The notes beneath the pieces are model-generated. The model saw nothing but the letters and a program-made list of their open reading frames with translations, was not told where the DNA came from and searched no databases. A program made the translations under genes and the position numbers. From assembly GCF_903819435.1 (NCBI RefSeq), contig NZ_CAIJDP010000089.1, forward strand, positions 186,001 to 250,000: a stretch of 64,000 nt of DNA, in the 5' to 3' direction. The stretch comes from Flavobacterium salmonis (GTDB lineage: Bacteria > Bacteroidota > Bacteroidia > Flavobacteriales > Flavobacteriaceae). This document shows positions 17,015 through 26,427 of the stretch, in pieces (the stretch's first letter is position 1; each line of letters begins with the position of its first letter).

Positions 17015-19561
17015 ATGGATGATAATTTTTCACCAAGAGTAAAAGATGTTATTACATACAGTAAAGAAGAAGCCCTACGTCTAGGACATGACTTTATTGG
17101 TACTGAACATCTAATGCTGGGCATTTTAAGAGATGGTAACGGAAAAGCTATTCATATTCTTAATAACCTGGCAGTCGATTTAGATCATTTACGCAGGAAG
17201 GTAGAAATACTGAGTCCAGCCAACCAGAGCGTTGAAGTAAATACAGAAAAGAAGAATCTTCATCTTACCCGACAGGCCGAAAGAGCCCTGAAGACAACTT
17301 TCTTAGAAGCTAAAGTATTTCAAAGTTCATCAATAAGCACGGCGCACCTGCTTTTATGTATCTTACGAAACGAAAATGATCCAACAACCAAGTTATTGAA
17401 TAAGCTGAAAATAGATTATGATATAGCTAAAGAACAATATTTAAATATGACTCCAAACGAAGAAGAATTCTTAGAAAACTTGCCAAAAAACGAATCATAT
17501 AATGATGATTCAGGACAAGATGACAGTCTAAAAGAAAGTAGTTTCAACAATCCAGCCAATAAGTCAAACAAAAAATCTAAGACTCCTGTATTAGATAATT
17601 TTGGGAGAGATTTAACAGAAATGGCCGAGGAAGGAAAACTTGATCCTGTTGTAGGTCGCGAAAAAGAAATTGAACGTGTTTCTCAAATTTTAAGCCGCAG
17701 AAAAAAGAACAACCCACTCCTTATTGGAGAACCTGGCGTTGGTAAATCTGCTATTGCAGAAGGATTAGCCTTGCGCATTATCCAGAAAAAAGTATCTCGT
17801 ATACTTTTCAACAAACGCGTGGTTACTTTAGATCTTGCAAGCTTAGTCGCCGGAACAAAGTACCGCGGTCAATTTGAAGAAAGAATGAAGGCTGTAATGA
17901 ATGAACTTGAGAAAAATGATGATATCATTCTTTTTATTGATGAAATTCACACAATTGTAGGCGCAGGTGGAGCAACTGGTTCTCTTGATGCTTCAAACAT
18001 GTTCAAACCCGCTTTAGCAAGAGGAGAAATTCAATGTATTGGCGCTACAACTCTTGATGAGTACAGACAATATATTGAAAAAGACGGTGCTTTAGAAAGA
18101 CGTTTCCAAAAAGTAATTGTAGAACCAACTTCTGTTGAAGAAACAATTGCAATTTTGAATAACGTAAAAGACAAATACGAAGATCATCATAATGTAACTT
18201 ACACACAAGAAGCCATTGAAGCCTGTGTTAAATTAACAAACAGATATATGTCTGAACGTTTTTTACCAGACAAAGCTATTGATGCACTTGACGAAGCAGG
18301 TTCTCGCGTACACATTACTAACATTGATGTTCCAAAACAAATTCTTGATTTGGAACGTCAACTGGAAGAAGTTCGTGAAAACAAAAATATGGTAGTTAAA
18401 AAACAAAAATATGAAGAAGCTGCCAAACTTCGTGATGATGAAAAACGTATTGAAAAAGATTTAGCTCTTGCACAGGAACAATGGGAAGAAGATTCTAAAA
18501 GCAACAGAATTGAAGTTACAGAAGATAATGTAGCTGATGTTGTTTCTATGATGACCGGAATTCCAGTAAACCGAATTGCACAAACAGAAAGCAACAAACT
18601 AGCCAAATTACCTGAATTGATTCAAAACAAAGTAATTGGTCAAAATGATGCTGTTTTAAAAATTGCACGTTCCATACAACGTAACAGAGCCGGACTTAAA
18701 GATCCTAACAAACCAATTGGTTCGTTTATTTTCTTAGGTCAGACAGGAGTTGGTAAAACACAATTGGCAAAAGTTTTAGCCAAGGAATTGTTCGATTCTG
18801 AAGATGCGTTAGTTCGTATCGACATGAGTGAATACATGGAGAAATTTGCGATCTCACGTTTAGTTGGAGCGCCTCCGGGATATGTTGGTTACGAAGAAGG
18901 AGGTCAATTGACTGAAAAAGTTCGTAGAAAACCATACTGTGTTGTACTTTTAGACGAAATCGAAAAAGCACATCCGGATGTATTCAATATGATGCTTCAG
19001 GTTTTGGATGACGGTTATTTAACAGACAGTTTAGGTCGTAAAATCGACTTTAAAAACACTATTATTATTATGACATCTAATGTTGGAGCACGCCAGTTGA
19101 AAGATTTTGGACAAGGTGTCGGATTTGGAACTGCTGCAAAAGTAGCTCAGGCTGATGAAAATTCGAAAAGCATTATCGAAAATGCTTTGAAGAAAACTTT
19201 TGCTCCGGAATTTTTAAACAGAATTGATGACGTAATCGTATTTAACGCATTAGAAAAAGCTGACATTGATCTTATTATTGAAATTGAGCTTAAAAAATTA
19301 TACGCTCGTATTTCAGAACTTGGCTACAATTTAAGCTTAACTGACAAAGCTAAAGCATTTATTGCTGAAAAAGGTTTTGACAGACAATTTGGCGCAAGAC
19401 CTCTAAAAAGAGCAATTCAGAAATATGTTGAAGATTTATTAGCTGAAGAAATTATCACTTCAAAAATACATTCAGGTGATGAAATCGTAATGGATTTAAA
19501 AGATGACTCTCAGGAACTTTCAGTAGAAATTCACAAAGCAGAAGAGCCGACTAATCAATAA
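17015..19561 (+). CDS. clpC: ClpC-type ATP-dependent Clp protease ATP-binding subunit
   Basis: An 848-residue Hsp100 unfoldase. A double Clp-N domain covers about residues 1-150. The first AAA+ module has Walker A GEPGVGKS (near 238). A UVR-type coiled motif (KYEEAAKLRDDEKRIEKDL, near 462) defines the ClpC rather than ClpB class. The second AAA+ module has Walker A GQTGVGKT (near 574), followed by a ClpB D2-small domain. It works with ClpP to degrade misfolded and regulatory proteins. It is divergent from gyrA across a 257-bp AT-rich gap in which I see no other gene. Confidence 0.95.
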   Translation: MDDNFSPRVKDVITYSKEEALRLGHDFIGTEHLMLGILRDGNGKAIHILNNLAVDLDHLRRKVEILSPANQSVEVNTEKKNLHLTRQAERALKTTFLEAKVFQSSSISTAHLLLCILRNENDPTTKLLNKLKIDYDIAKEQYLNMTPNEEEFLENLPKNESYNDDSGQDDSLKESSFNNPANKSNKKSKTPVLDNFGRDLTEMAEEGKLDPVVGREKEIERVSQILSRRKKNNPLLIGEPGVGKSAIAEGLALRIIQKKVSRILFNKRVVTLDLASLVAGTKYRGQFEERMKAVMNELEKNDDIILFIDEIHTIVGAGGATGSLDASNMFKPALARGEIQCIGATTLDEYRQYIEKDGALERRFQKVIVEPTSVEETIAILNNVKDKYEDHHNVTYTQEAIEACVKLTNRYMSERFLPDKAIDALDEAGSRVHITNIDVPKQILDLERQLEEVRENKNMVVKKQKYEEAAKLRDDEKRIEKDLALAQEQWEEDSKSNRIEVTEDNVADVVSMMTGIPVNRIAQTESNKLAKLPELIQNKVIGQNDAVLKIARSIQRNRAGLKDPNKPIGSFIFLGQTGVGKTQLAKVLAKELFDSEDALVRIDMSEYMEKFAISRLVGAPPGYVGYEEGGQLTEKVRRKPYCVVLLDEIEKAHPDVFNMMLQVLDDGYLTDSLGRKIDFKNTIIIMTSNVGARQLKDFGQGVGFGTAAKVAQADENSKSIIENALKKTFAPEFLNRIDDVIVFNALEKADIDLIIEIELKKLYARISELGYNLSLTDKAKAFIAEKGFDRQFGARPLKRAIQKYVEDLLAEEIITSKIHSGDEIVMDLKDDSQELSVEIHKAEEPTNQ

Positions 19562-19589
19562 AGTAGTTTAAATTTATAACAGAAATAAC

Positions 19590-19629
19590 ACACCCGTTAC
19601 GTTTTCATAACATAACGGGTGTTTTTTTT
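19590..19629 (+). terminator. Rho-independent terminator of clpC
   Basis: ACACCCGTTA and TAACGGGTGT pair and are followed by a run of seven T. It lies about 30 bp after the clpC stop. Confidence 0.9.
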
Positions 19630-19702
19630 AGGTAAATCACTATCTTTAATAAATGCAAATAGCTATTTTTGAATATTAAATTTCTACAATAAAAAACAAT
19701 AT

Positions 19703-21070
19703 ATGCTTCAAAACAAAGTCATTTTAGGTAGTGAAGAATGGTGTGCATTTCCTGATTTGGGAATCCCTACAATCAAAGCCCGTGTGGATTCCGGTGCAAA
19801 AACTTCTGCAATGCACGCTATAAACATAGCCCCTTTTATAAAAAATGATGCCAATTGGGTAAAATTCGACATTAATCCAATTCAGAATAATATTAAAACC
19901 GTAATTCATTGTGAAGCTCCTTTGGTCGACAAAAGAATTGTAAAAAGTTCAAGCGGCTTCAGAGAACATCGTTATGTAATTCAGACCAGCATTAAACTTG
20001 GTGAAATAAAATGGCCAATCGAAATGACATTGACCAATCGCGATTCAATGGGTTTCCGTATGCTTTTAGGCAGAGAAGCTATGAGCGGGCGTGTCTTGGT
20101 AGATCCTGAAGAAAAATATATGTTGGGGCAGCCTTCTACCGAAACATTAAAAGAATTATACCAAAACTCTGAAAAAGCAACTTCAGGCTTACGAATTGGA
20201 CTTTTAGCCAGCAATCCAGAATTATACAGCAATAAAAGAATTATGGAGGCAGGCGAAATGCGCGGTCATGAAATGCATTTTTTGAACATCAAAGAATGCT
20301 ACATGAAACTTGATGCAAAGACTCCGGAGATTCATTACAGAGGCGGAAAAATATTAAATCAATTTGATGCTATAATTCCCAGAATTAGACCAAGTATCAC
20401 TTTTTACGGCTGTGCGTTAACACGCCAGTTTGAAGCACTGAAAGTTTTTGTTTTAAATTCGGCTACAGCCATAACGCAGTCACGCGATAAATTATACTCT
20501 TTGCAACTACTTTTAAACAGTGGTATTGATATTCCAACAACCGGTTTTGCAAATTCGCCTTTAGATACTGACAACTTAATTAAAATGGTTGGAGGTTCGC
20601 CTTTAATTGTAAAATTACTTGAAGGAACACAAGGAAAAGGCGTTGTATTAGCCGAAACAAAAAAAGCAGCAGAAAGTGTTATCAATGCCTTTAAAAGCCT
20701 AAATGCAAATATTTTAGTCCAGGAATTCATTAAAGAAGCAAACGGAAAAGATATTCGTTGTTTTGTCATCGATGGTAAAGTGGTTGCTGCCATTCAGCGA
20801 GAAGCCATGCCTGGCGAATTCAGAGCCAATATTCACCTTGGAGGAACTGCTTCTGTAATAAAAGTAACATCAGAAGAAAAAAAGATCGCCATTAAAGCAG
20901 CAAAAGCGATGGATTTGAAAGTAGCTGGTGTTGACATTATTCGTTCGTCTAAAGGGCCGTTATTACTAGAAGTAAATTCATCTCCTGGCCTTGAAGGAAT
21001 CGAAGGCGCTACAAACAAGGATGTTGCAGGAGAAATGATAAAGGCGATTGAAAAGAATTTTAAGTTATAG
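19703..21070 (+). CDS. rimK: RimB-RimK fusion: zinc protease-like domain plus S6 glutamate ligase
   Basis: A 455-residue two-domain protein. Residues 1-150 match the family of small retropepsin-like ATP-dependent zinc proteases (RimB-like), with ARVDSGAKTSAMHA near residue 30 and GFRMLLGREAM near 118. Residues 160-455 are an ATP-grasp ligase of the RimK family (KLLEGTQGKGVVLAE, VQEFIKEANGKDIRCFVIDG, LLLEVNSSPGLEGIE). RimK adds glutamates to the C terminus of ribosomal protein S6, and in other bacteria RimB is a separate gene. The natural fusion links the two activities. It is a single-gene unit with a terminator. Confidence 0.85.
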   Translation: MLQNKVILGSEEWCAFPDLGIPTIKARVDSGAKTSAMHAINIAPFIKNDANWVKFDINPIQNNIKTVIHCEAPLVDKRIVKSSSGFREHRYVIQTSIKLGEIKWPIEMTLTNRDSMGFRMLLGREAMSGRVLVDPEEKYMLGQPSTETLKELYQNSEKATSGLRIGLLASNPELYSNKRIMEAGEMRGHEMHFLNIKECYMKLDAKTPEIHYRGGKILNQFDAIIPRIRPSITFYGCALTRQFEALKVFVLNSATAITQSRDKLYSLQLLLNSGIDIPTTGFANSPLDTDNLIKMVGGSPLIVKLLEGTQGKGVVLAETKKAAESVINAFKSLNANILVQEFIKEANGKDIRCFVIDGKVVAAIQREAMPGEFRANIHLGGTASVIKVTSEEKKIAIKAAKAMDLKVAGVDIIRSSKGPLLLEVNSSPGLEGIEGATNKDVAGEMIKAIEKNFKL

Positions 21071-21119
21071 TGTTAAATCAGTTTTTCCAAATCACTAATT
21101 TTAATTAATACCTTATATT

Positions 21120-21154
21120 TAAAGCTTCATCAAAATATTGATGGAGCTTTTTTT
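21120..21154 (+). terminator. Rho-independent terminator of rimK
   Basis: AAAGCTTCATCAA pairs with TTGATGGAGCTTT (one G-T pair) and is followed by T7. It overlaps the open frame leading into the next gene, which argues that translation of that gene starts downstream, at 21174. Confidence 0.82.
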
Positions 21155-21173
21155 AAACTTTAAAATAAAAAAT

Positions 21174-21689
21174 ATGCTTTTCCCTTATTTAGATATCATT
21201 TTAAGAAGTGCAGCCGTCTATTTTTTTATGACAATTGCTTTGCGAATATTCGGTAAAAAAGAACTTTCTCAGCTAAATACCGCCGACATTATCCTGATTT
21301 TACTAATTAGCAATTCGGTTCAAAATGCAATGGTTGGTCTGGATACAAGTCTCTGGGGAGGTTTGATTGCTGCTTTGGTTTTATTTGTAATTAATTTTAT
21401 AATCAAAAAACTGACACACAAATACAAAATTCTTAATGATTTACTTTTAGACAAACCAGAAGTCTTAATTCATGATGGAAAGTTAGATTTCAAAACTTTA
21501 AGCAAATTAGATATTTCTAACAACGAGTTGAAAGAAGCTATGCGAGAACATGGTTTGGAGCATTTTACAGATGTAAAACTTTGTATGTTAGAAATGGATG
21601 GTACGATAAGTGTTATTTCTGAAGACAAAAAGCTCTTAAAACAAACTCATTACAAGCGAAAACATAATCATAAGAATTTTAGAAAATAA
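21174..21689 (+). CDS. DUF421 / YetF-family membrane protein
   Basis: A 171-residue protein with three N-terminal membrane helices (about residues 5-90) followed by a small soluble domain with the DUF421 signature (KPEVLIHDGKLDFKTLSK, then NNELKEAMREHGLEHF). Members of the YetF group are linked to spore or stress membranes in Bacillus; the role in Bacteroidetes is unknown. The frame is open from 21138, but that start lies inside the preceding terminator hairpin, so the ATG at 21174 is chosen. Confidence 0.85.
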   Translation: MLFPYLDIILRSAAVYFFMTIALRIFGKKELSQLNTADIILILLISNSVQNAMVGLDTSLWGGLIAALVLFVINFIIKKLTHKYKILNDLLLDKPEVLIHDGKLDFKTLSKLDISNNELKEAMREHGLEHFTDVKLCMLEMDGTISVISEDKKLLKQTHYKRKHNHKNFRK

Positions 21690-21698
21690 GCTCTAAAT

Positions 21699-21737
21699 AC
21701 AAAAACGGCTATTCAATTTCTGAATAGCCGTTTTTGT
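21699..21737. terminator. bidirectional terminator
   Basis: AAAAACGGCTATTCA and TGAATAGCCGTTTTT form a long stem flanked by A- and T-runs between convergent genes (21689 and 21755), so it can serve both. Confidence 0.9.
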
Positions 21738-21754
21738 TCTATATTTTTAATAAA

Positions 21755-22204
21755 TTATTTTTGAAATAATTTATTGATCTGATCTTTCACTAAAGGCTCA
21801 GAAACATTACTTGAACCTGAAGAAGCATCTTTGCTTGAAACCATAAACTGAACAGTAGATTTTTCCGGAAGAGTACTTCCTGTATAATGCAACCAAATGT
21901 AATTATTAGGCAACTCTAATTTAATATCATACAATGGAGTAGCATTAAAACCATTCATAATAATATTGTAAAGACTTGTATAATCGTTATTAACGTTTTT
22001 GAAAGAGAATTTTCTTAAGCTTGAAGAATCATCATCATCACTCACAATACTAGTATAGTAAACAGTGTATTCATCTCCAATTTTTTGAATATAATTGTTA
22101 TTTACTTTTCCTAATTTTTCAACCGGTACAGTTTCAAGAACTTTGATCTGTGCAACTGAAACAAAACTAAAGAATAAAATGGCAAGGGTAATAATCTTTT
22201 TCAT
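21755..22204 (-). CDS. secreted hypothetical protein
   Basis: A 149-residue protein with a clear signal peptide (MKKIITLAILFFSFVSVAQ). The mature part of about 130 residues is rich in beta-prone segments and has an acidic DDDDSSS patch near residue 57. I do not recognise the family. It is monocistronic and ends at the shared terminator at 21699-21737. Confidence 0.7.
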   Translation of the reverse strand: MKKIITLAILFFSFVSVAQIKVLETVPVEKLGKVNNNYIQKIGDEYTVYYTSIVSDDDDSSSLRKFSFKNVNNDYTSLYNIIMNGFNATPLYDIKLELPNNYIWLHYTGSTLPEKSTVQFMVSSKDASSGSSNVSEPLVKDQINKLFQK

Positions 22205-22429
22205 AATGAATTTGGGGTTAATTTTTACTACTATTAATAATCGCCGAAATTATGAAAAATTACTTCTAAATCTAAGCATTGGTTAACATTAAATTGTGAA
22301 TTTTATGCAAATCTATTTAAATCAAAAACAAAAAAATCACAAATATTTAATAATCAACAAATTACATAAAAAATAAAATTCTTTTATTCGACATTTTTTT
22401 TAATCAAGGTCTAAAAAATTCTCATAAAA

Positions 22430-23779
22430 TCATCTTTCCTCCTCTTTTTTTACTACTTTTCTGGCAACTTCAATCTTAAATTTCTTCCCTTTCATCTTCT
22501 CCTCTTTTACATTTTTAAGCAAGTCTTTCACTTTATTGTATTTTACTGCTGCAAACGAAATAAAATCTTTCACTTCAATCAAACCCAAATCGTCTTTCTC
22601 GAGTTTACCTTTTTGAGAAAAGAATCCTACAATGTCAATTTTATTCAATTTCGTTTTTTTTCCGCCACTAATGTAAATGGTTTGAAATTGTGGAGGTTTT
22701 GGCAAATTGATTTCATCTTCAACTCTTAGAATTTCCATTTCATAGTCAATGTAATCTAATTGTTTTTCACTTTCATGTACAATAATATATGCTGTTCCAG
22801 AAGCCTGCATACGCGCTGTACGACCATTTCGATGCGTAAACTCATCTTCTTTTAATGGCAAATGATAATGAATTACATGTTTCATCTCCGGAATATCTAA
22901 ACCACGGGCTGCCAGATCAGTTGTAATTAAGTAACTCATGCTTCCGTTTCTAAACTGAATGAGAGCACGCTCACGCTCATCCTGATCCATTCCGCCGTGA
23001 TAATAAACCGAATAAATTCCTTTTTCGTTTAAAGTATCACTGATACGTTCTGCCGCATCACGATGATTGCAAAATATAATAGCAGACTCCGATTTTAAGG
23101 AGCAAATCAGCTTGAATAAGCTTTCCAGTTTATCTTTTATAGGCGAAACTACCATCTTTATCGAAAGATTCGCTTTTTCTTCTTCTTCCGGAATGAAATC
23201 CAAAACGGTGGGATCAACTACTCTTGTATACTTTGGAATCTCAATATCTGAAGTAGCGGAAACTAAAACACGTTTGTTCAGTTTCGTAAGTTTTCCAATT
23301 ATATATGACATTTGCTCATGAAATCCCAATTGAAGTGACTTATCAAATTCATCTAAAATTAAAGTCTGAATTTTATCTGTCCTAAAAGTTTGCCTGTCAA
23401 TATGATCTGCAATTCTTCCGGGAGTTCCAATCAAAACCGCCGGCGGATTACTTAAATTTTTAATTTCAGTATCGATTGAATGTCCGCCATAGCAAATATT
23501 AACTTTGTATTGCGTCCCCATCTTTTTCCAAACTTGTTCAATCTGTAATCCAAGCTCTCGGGACGGCACCAAAATCAGACACTGTACTGATAAAATTTCA
23601 GGCTGTAATAGTTCTAAAACAGGAAGCAAGAAAGCCAATGTCTTCCCGGAACCGGTTGGAGAAAGCAATAAAACATTGTTTTCGTTTAAAATAGCATCTT
23701 GTGCCATTTCCTGCATTTCGTTTAGGCTCTGAATTCCTAAATTCGAAAGTATGTTGTTGGAATGGTGTTTTTTATTCAT
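22430..23779 (-). CDS. DEAD-box ATP-dependent RNA helicase with DbpA-type C-terminal domain
   Basis: A 449-residue helicase. Q motif GIQSLNEMQ, motif I SPTGSGKT, motif Ia PSRELGLQ and motif Ib TPGR. Motif II reads DEFD instead of DEAD, motif III is SAT, motif V TTDLAARGLD, and motif VI HRNGRTAR. The last 80 residues look like a DbpA RNA-binding domain (GGKKTKLNKIDIVGFF, FAAVKYNKVKDLL), which targets 23S rRNA in DbpA. A role in ribosome assembly or cold adaptation is inferred. Confidence 0.9.
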   Translation of the reverse strand: MNKKHHSNNILSNLGIQSLNEMQEMAQDAILNENNVLLLSPTGSGKTLAFLLPVLELLQPEILSVQCLILVPSRELGLQIEQVWKKMGTQYKVNICYGGHSIDTEIKNLSNPPAVLIGTPGRIADHIDRQTFRTDKIQTLILDEFDKSLQLGFHEQMSYIIGKLTKLNKRVLVSATSDIEIPKYTRVVDPTVLDFIPEEEEKANLSIKMVVSPIKDKLESLFKLICSLKSESAIIFCNHRDAAERISDTLNEKGIYSVYYHGGMDQDERERALIQFRNGSMSYLITTDLAARGLDIPEMKHVIHYHLPLKEDEFTHRNGRTARMQASGTAYIIVHESEKQLDYIDYEMEILRVEDEINLPKPPQFQTIYISGGKKTKLNKIDIVGFFSQKGKLEKDDLGLIEVKDFISFAAVKYNKVKDLLKNVKEEKMKGKKFKIEVARKVVKKEEER

Positions 23780-23817
23780 TTTGCAAAAGTAGGGAAAATT
23801 TGTTTCAGGTTTTTCTT

Positions 23818-24056
23818 GTTTGATGTTTCAGGTTTAAATGCTGATGATTTTAACCTTAATGCACATTATTCAGCTTATATTTTTGAAGATACTGCGGGAC
23901 CTAGATCTAAAATAAGAATTAGAAGCTAAAAACTAATACTATTTTGCTGAAAATCCGGAAGTACAATTGGATTAGATTTATAAACATTCTGTATATTTAT
24001 GAAAAAACTCATATCAGTATGCTGTTTATCGGGTGCTTTAACACAACTCAAATGAA
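23818..24056 (+). pseudogene. possible gene remnants in a 362-bp gap
   Basis: Between 23780 and 24142 no intact gene is seen. An open stretch ending at 23929 encodes a tail reading FEDTAGPRSKIRIRS before its stop, without a credible start. A separate 18-codon ORF at 23999-24055 encodes a signal-like start (MKKLISVCCLSGALTQLK). These could be the two ends of a decayed secreted protein gene or chance. Weak. Confidence 0.25.
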
Positions 24057-24148
24057 CTCATAATAAGCACTAATTTCTCTTTACGGTTTTACATAAAAGA
24101 AATGTCAGGGAGTTTTTAATTTTGAAAAAATAAAAAATTATAATGATT

Positions 24149-24586
24149 ATGAAAAAAATATTATTCTTAGGAGTTTTGTTTTTAACTATTTCTTGTAAAA
24201 AAAGCAAACAAGAAAATTTACAAAACGAAATTGAAAACAAAATAAAGGCACAACTAAATGACCCCAACAGTTATAATTTTAATTATTTCTATTTAGATTC
24301 TTTAGAATACATGACAAATAGAGAAGAAACCAAAACAATTTTAAAAGACATTCAAACTCTTAACAGCCAAAAAGATTCAAAATCCCAAAAAATGGTTTCT
24401 CTTTTAAAATCAAAAAGCAAATTTCTACAATCTTTAAATAAAAATAAATACAATGGAATATTTTCATTTAGAGCAAATAATAAATTTGGAGCTAAAATTT
24501 TAGCCGAATATTCTTTTGAGGCTGATAGTACTTACAAAATATTATACATATTAGATAACAATAAAGATACAATATACAAAGATTAA
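24149..24586 (+). CDS. small lipoprotein
   Basis: A 145-residue protein with a lipoprotein signal (MKKILFLGVLFLTISCKK; lipobox cysteine near residue 16). The mature part is K-, N- and E-rich and contains NDPNSYNFNYF, reminiscent of small lipoproteins of unknown function. There is an alternative start two codons upstream at 24143. The function is unknown. Confidence 0.65.
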   Translation: MKKILFLGVLFLTISCKKSKQENLQNEIENKIKAQLNDPNSYNFNYFYLDSLEYMTNREETKTILKDIQTLNSQKDSKSQKMVSLLKSKSKFLQSLNKNKYNGIFSFRANNKFGAKILAEYSFEADSTYKILYILDNNKDTIYKD

Positions 24587-24652
24587 GAAATTATAAACAA
24601 TGAATTAGCTAAAATACGGGAATGAGATTTTTTACACTTCCTAAAACCAAAC

Positions 24653-24693
24653 AAAAAAGCCTAATAAAACATTACATTCAATTAGGCTTTTCC
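24653..24693. terminator. bidirectional terminator
   Basis: AAAAGCCTAAT and ATTAGGCTTTT form an 11-bp stem with a 14-base loop, between convergent genes ending at 24586 and 24715. Confidence 0.8.
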
Positions 24694-24714
24694 ATTATAA
24701 ACAAGAATAAAAAA

Positions 24715-25134
24715 CTATTTATCCTTCAATATTTTCTCCAAAAACTCAACTTTATCTTTTTCAGCCTGAACTAAACGTTCGTACAATTTTTTATTTTCTT
24801 CATAAGCTTCAACTAACTTATCGAGTGGATTAAAATTACATGTATTATTTGTTCCGAAATTAGTGCCATGACTTCCACTATTATCATAGAAATTATTAAA
24901 AAAATTAATTGCAGCTTCGTCTGAAAAATTTTTCAAAGCTTCAACACTTACTCCCAAAGCTTTTGCAACAGCTTTAAGTTTTTCATCATCTATAGTTTCA
25001 CTATTTTCCAAAGCAGATATAGCTTGTTGGTTTGTTCCTAAAGCTTGCGCCAAAGCTTCTTGCTTCATGTCTCTAAGTTCACGAATTCGGCTTATTTTTC
25101 GTCCTATGTGATTTGGTTTTGTTAGTGTGCTCAT
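24715..25134 (-). CDS. XRE-family helix-turn-helix regulator
   Basis: A 139-residue protein. The HTH-3 domain covers about residues 12-68 (RIRELRDMKQEALAQALG, NQQAISALENSE, LGVSVEALKNF). An Asn/Gly-rich linker of about 30 residues follows, then a C-terminal coiled coil (about residues 108-139, YEENKKLYERLVQAEKD) that may mediate dimerisation. It is probably an autoregulated DNA-binding protein. The target is unknown; it diverges from the receiver-domain gene at 25342. Confidence 0.8.
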   Translation of the reverse strand: MSTLTKPNHIGRKISRIRELRDMKQEALAQALGTNQQAISALENSETIDDEKLKAVAKALGVSVEALKNFSDEAAINFFNNFYDNSGSHGTNFGTNNTCNFNPLDKLVEAYEENKKLYERLVQAEKDKVEFLEKILKDK

Positions 25135-25341
25135 AATTCAAAGATAAGTGTAAGAGTAATAAAAAGCAATCTGTAAAAACAATTTTTATAAATACAATAT
25201 AAGCAAAATAATTAGATTCGTTTATTCTCTATTTTACTTATTGCTTCTCTGACAAAAGTACGATTTTTGAGATATAAAATAATCAGCATGAAAAATATTG
25301 ATTTGTATTTTTATATTTGAGTCTTCTTAAACCGCAAAACT

Positions 25342-25686
25342 ATGTCTTACAAACTTTTTCTAGACGATTTACGAGATGTCAAAATGGTTTACAAAGATCT
25401 GACAGATGACGATTTTGTAATCGTTAGAAATTTTCATGATTTTAAAAAAGTAATTCTCGAAAAAGGGCTTCCCGAATTTATAAGTTTTGATAATGATTTA
25501 GGACTTGATGAAAACGATCTCATTGCCGAAGATGGTTATGCTTGTGCGAAATGGCTGGTTTACGATTCCGGGATAAACTTAAGAGATTTAACCTTTTACG
25601 TACATTCTGCAAATCCTGTGGCAAGTCAGCAAATACAAAGTCTACTCGATAATTATATTAAACATTTGAAGAATCATAAATCTTAG
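25342..25686 (+). CDS. cyclic-phosphate processing receiver-like domain protein
   Basis: A 114-residue stand-alone domain. It starts with YKLFLDDLRD and contains FISFDNDLG, EDGYACAKWLV and LTFYVHSANPVASQQI. These resemble the cREC family, receiver-like domains predicted to act in cyclic phosphate or RNA end processing. It has no output domain and no histidine kinase nearby. It is followed 12 bp later by a secreted protein gene. Confidence 0.7.
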   Translation: MSYKLFLDDLRDVKMVYKDLTDDDFVIVRNFHDFKKVILEKGLPEFISFDNDLGLDENDLIAEDGYACAKWLVYDSGINLRDLTFYVHSANPVASQQIQSLLDNYIKHLKNHKS

Positions 25687-25698
25687 TAAAAAAACAGC

Positions 25699-26295
25699 AT
25701 GAAAAATCTTTTTTTAATTCTCTTATTAACATCATCAAACTTATTCTTCGGACAAAAAGTAATTTCTGGCGAATACGAAATGGGTTTAAAACTTTCGTAT
25801 GACGCCTCTAAAAACCTGCTGACAGGTTATTTTGAAAGTTATACAGGCTGGGATGAACAAACACAGAATTCTCAATTCTCTTGTATTTTTTATATTGAAG
25901 GAAAAGTAACAGGAAATAAATTCAACGTTAAAACCTATTATCCCGAAGACAAAAAAGAAGATTTGATTTTAGGAACAGTTGAAATTGTAAACAACAAAAC
26001 CATCAAAATAAAACTGCCGGAAGAACATGGCGGTTGTTGGAACGTAATGCATTTTGTAGAGAATCCGAAGTTTGATTTAGAAAAGAAATCCAATTGGATA
26101 CAGATTCGATATGTAGATAAAGTAAAAGCTTATTTTTATAAGAATAAATCAGACCAAAATCCGTCAAAAATATATCTTGTAAAAGGCGATGCGGTCTGCA
26201 TTGATAAAATGGAAAACGGAAAAGCTTTTTGTACATATTTTGGAAAAAAGACTTCAAAAGGATGGATTAATGTAGCGGAGCTGAATAAGATTTAA
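25699..26295 (+). CDS. secreted protein with SH3b-like C-terminal domain
   Basis: A 198-residue protein with a signal peptide (MKNLFLILLLTSSNLFFGQ). A beta-rich central region of about 120 residues is followed by a C-terminal segment (about 140-198: KAYFYKNK, YLVKGDAVCI, GKKTSKGWINVAEL) typical of bacterial SH3b domains in this phylum. SH3b domains bind cell wall or peptides; no catalytic domain is seen. The function is unknown. It is probably co-transcribed with the upstream receiver-like gene. Confidence 0.68.
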   Translation: MKNLFLILLLTSSNLFFGQKVISGEYEMGLKLSYDASKNLLTGYFESYTGWDEQTQNSQFSCIFYIEGKVTGNKFNVKTYYPEDKKEDLILGTVEIVNNKTIKIKLPEEHGGCWNVMHFVENPKFDLEKKSNWIQIRYVDKVKAYFYKNKSDQNPSKIYLVKGDAVCIDKMENGKAFCTYFGKKTSKGWINVAELNKI

Positions 26296-26332
26296 GGTTC
26301 TAAGATGCTAAGATACTTAGGTTCTAAGGTTA
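26293..26332. repeat. short heptad-type intergenic repeat
   Basis: Degenerate tandem units of the form GGTTCTAAG, ATGCTAAG and ATACTTAG lie between 26295 and the next gene. I recall such TTCTAAG heptad runs as common in Flavobacterium intergenic DNA. No function is evident. Confidence 0.5.
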
Positions 26333-26427
26333 TTTTTTTAGGCATTTCATTTTTGGAATTTAAATTTCAAAAATGATAAGAAATAATTTATATTTGAAAC
26401 ATCGCTCATCCAAAACCAAAACCTCAA

